A DNA stretch of 64,000 nt from JADJOM01 sp963817435 (GTDB lineage: Bacteria; Gemmatimonadota; Gemmatimonadetes; Gemmatimonadales; GWC2-71-9), in contig CAWFNY010000003.1 in assembly GCA_963817435.1 (NCBI GenBank), positions 62,001 through 126,000 of the forward strand. Reading direction: 5' to 3'. The notes under the pieces were generated by a model, which worked only from the letters and a program-made list of their open reading frames with translations, did not search any database and was not told the origin of the DNA. Below are positions 63,033-64,000 of the stretch, in pieces. A program made the translations under genes and the position numbers. How positions within the stretch are numbered: position 1 is the first letter of the stretch; each line of letters opens with the position of its first letter.

Positions 63033-64000
63033 ATGGCGCACTCGAATCCCCGCAGCACTCCCTACGATGTCTGTATTGTCGGCTCCGGCGCGGGCGGCGG
63101 CATGGCCGCCTATATGCTCACCAAGGCGGGCGCCAGCGTGGTACTGCTGGAGGCCGGCAGGAGCTGGGACAATACCAAAGACTCCGCCATGCTCAAGCCG
63201 GCCTACGCATCGCCCCGGAGGGGAGCCTCCACCAGTGAGCGGCCCTTCGGTGAATTCGATGGCTGCATCGGGGGGTGGAATGTGCCGGGTGAGCCGTACA
63301 CCAAAGCGCCCGGGACCAGGTTCGACTGGTGGCGCGCCCGGATGCTCGGCGGCCGCACCAACCACTGGGGCCGGATCTCGCTGCGCTTCGGCCCCGACGA
63401 TTTCAAGGGCAAATCAAAAGACGGACTTGGCGACGACTGGCCGATTTCGTATGACGACCTCAAGCCCTGGTACGACGAAGTCGACCGGCTGGTCGGCATC
63501 TTCGGCAGCGTCGAGGGGCTGCATAATCACCCCGACGGCATCTTCCTCCCGCCGCCGAAGCCCCGCTGCTGGGAAATGCTGGTGAAGCAGGCGGCGGACC
63601 GGCACGACGTGACCTGCATCCCGTCCAGACTGTCCATCCTCACCCGTCCGCACAACGGCCGCAACGCCTGCCACTACTGTGGCCAGTGCAATCGCGGCTG
63701 CGCGGTGAACGCCAACTTCTCCTCGCCCAACGTGCTGGTGCTCCCGGCGATGGAGACGGGGCGGCTCACGCTGATCACCGGCGCGATGGTGCGCGAGGTA
63801 ACGCTCGACGCCAGGGGCAGGGCCGACGGCGTTCTCTATATCGACACCGCGACCCGCGCCGAGCAGCGGGTGGAGGCGAGAGTCGTGGTCCTGGCGGCGA
63901 GCGCCTGCGAGAGCGCACGGATCCTGCTCAACTCGAAGTCGTCGAAGTTTCCCGATGGGCTGGCCAATTCGAGCGGCGTGGTGGGCAAGTACCTCACCGA
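63033..64000 (+). CDS. GMC-family oxidoreductase, 3' end outside the window
   Basis: The frame opens at ATG 63033 and runs without a stop to the right edge (322 codons and two further bases). FAD fold YDVCIVGSGAGGGMAAYMLTKAG, then RMLGGRTNHWGRISLRFGPDDF and the typical DWPISYDDLKPWYDEVDRLVG. A cysteine cluster CHYCGQCNRGC lies at about residues 212-222. Large GMC enzymes with such Cys sets (glucose, fructose and gluconate dehydrogenase type) carry an iron-sulfur cluster. Lacking a signal peptide, it would be exported by Tat or a partner subunit, or stay inside. Likely a sugar or sugar-acid dehydrogenase. Confidence 0.9.
   Translation, partial: MAHSNPRSTPYDVCIVGSGAGGGMAAYMLTKAGASVVLLEAGRSWDNTKDSAMLKPAYASPRRGASTSERPFGEFDGCIGGWNVPGEPYTKAPGTRFDWWRARMLGGRTNHWGRISLRFGPDDFKGKSKDGLGDDWPISYDDLKPWYDEVDRLVGIFGSVEGLHNHPDGIFLPPPKPRCWEMLVKQAADRHDVTCIPSRLSILTRPHNGRNACHYCGQCNRGCAVNANFSSPNVLVLPAMETGRLTLITGAMVREVTLDARGRADGVLYIDTATRAEQRVEARVVVLAASACESARILLNSKSSKFPDGLANSSGVVGKYLT

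Overview
The window is GC-rich, densely coded bacterial chromosome with about 55 genes, many secreted or lipid-anchored products with signal peptides ending in AAQ, GTG and TTG starts, and many ATGA/TGATG gene overlaps. A SusC/SusD-like outer-membrane pair shows a diderm cell wall. Secreted amidohydrolases, M28 and S9 peptidases, PQQ and GMC dehydrogenases and many sensor kinases fit an aerobic heterotroph of the Gemmatimonadota type. That placement is inferred from gene content and style; no rRNA or tRNA gene is visible. No insertion sequence, phage, CRISPR array or origin is recognised.

Layout. 0-5 kb: a truncated amidohydrolase, a NicO-type metal transporter divergent from selD (whose frame contains a UGA followed by a SECIS-like hairpin), a universal stress protein and an RNase HI-like protein. 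5-14 kb: outer-membrane and zinc-ribbon proteins, a thiolase / 3-hydroxyacyl-CoA dehydrogenase operon, a DUF116 protein and a GlcD-like FAD oxidase. 14-18 kb: thyX, then an operon of two D-Ala-D-Ala-ligase-like ATP-grasp enzymes and a GNAT acetyltransferase that carries an in-frame 52-bp palindrome. 18-29 kb: SusC/SusD, secreted amidohydrolases and an M28 peptidase.

29-39 kb is the most coherent block. A two-subunit CoA-transferase and a GntR regulator are transcribed divergently from a lysine 2,3-aminomutase-like radical SAM enzyme and a class III aminotransferase. These converge on a second class III aminotransferase, a P5C-dehydrogenase-like aldehyde dehydrogenase and a membrane acyltransferase. 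Together they could convert lysine via beta-lysine, 3-amino-6-oxohexanoate and 3-aminoadipate to 3-oxoadipate and its CoA ester. This is an inference from enzyme order and chemistry.

39-64 kb holds CsaA, CutC, an S9 peptidase, several FAD oxidoreductases, two PAS hybrid histidine kinases, a Rieske oxygenase of the betaine/carnitine type, a monomeric sarcosine oxidase-like enzyme, MsrA, a PQQ dehydrogenase carrying a heme-c motif, a LytS/LytR-type two-component pair and a GMC oxidoreductase cut by the right edge. The Rieske and sarcosine-oxidase-like genes share an identical 15-bp palindrome at the same distance upstream.
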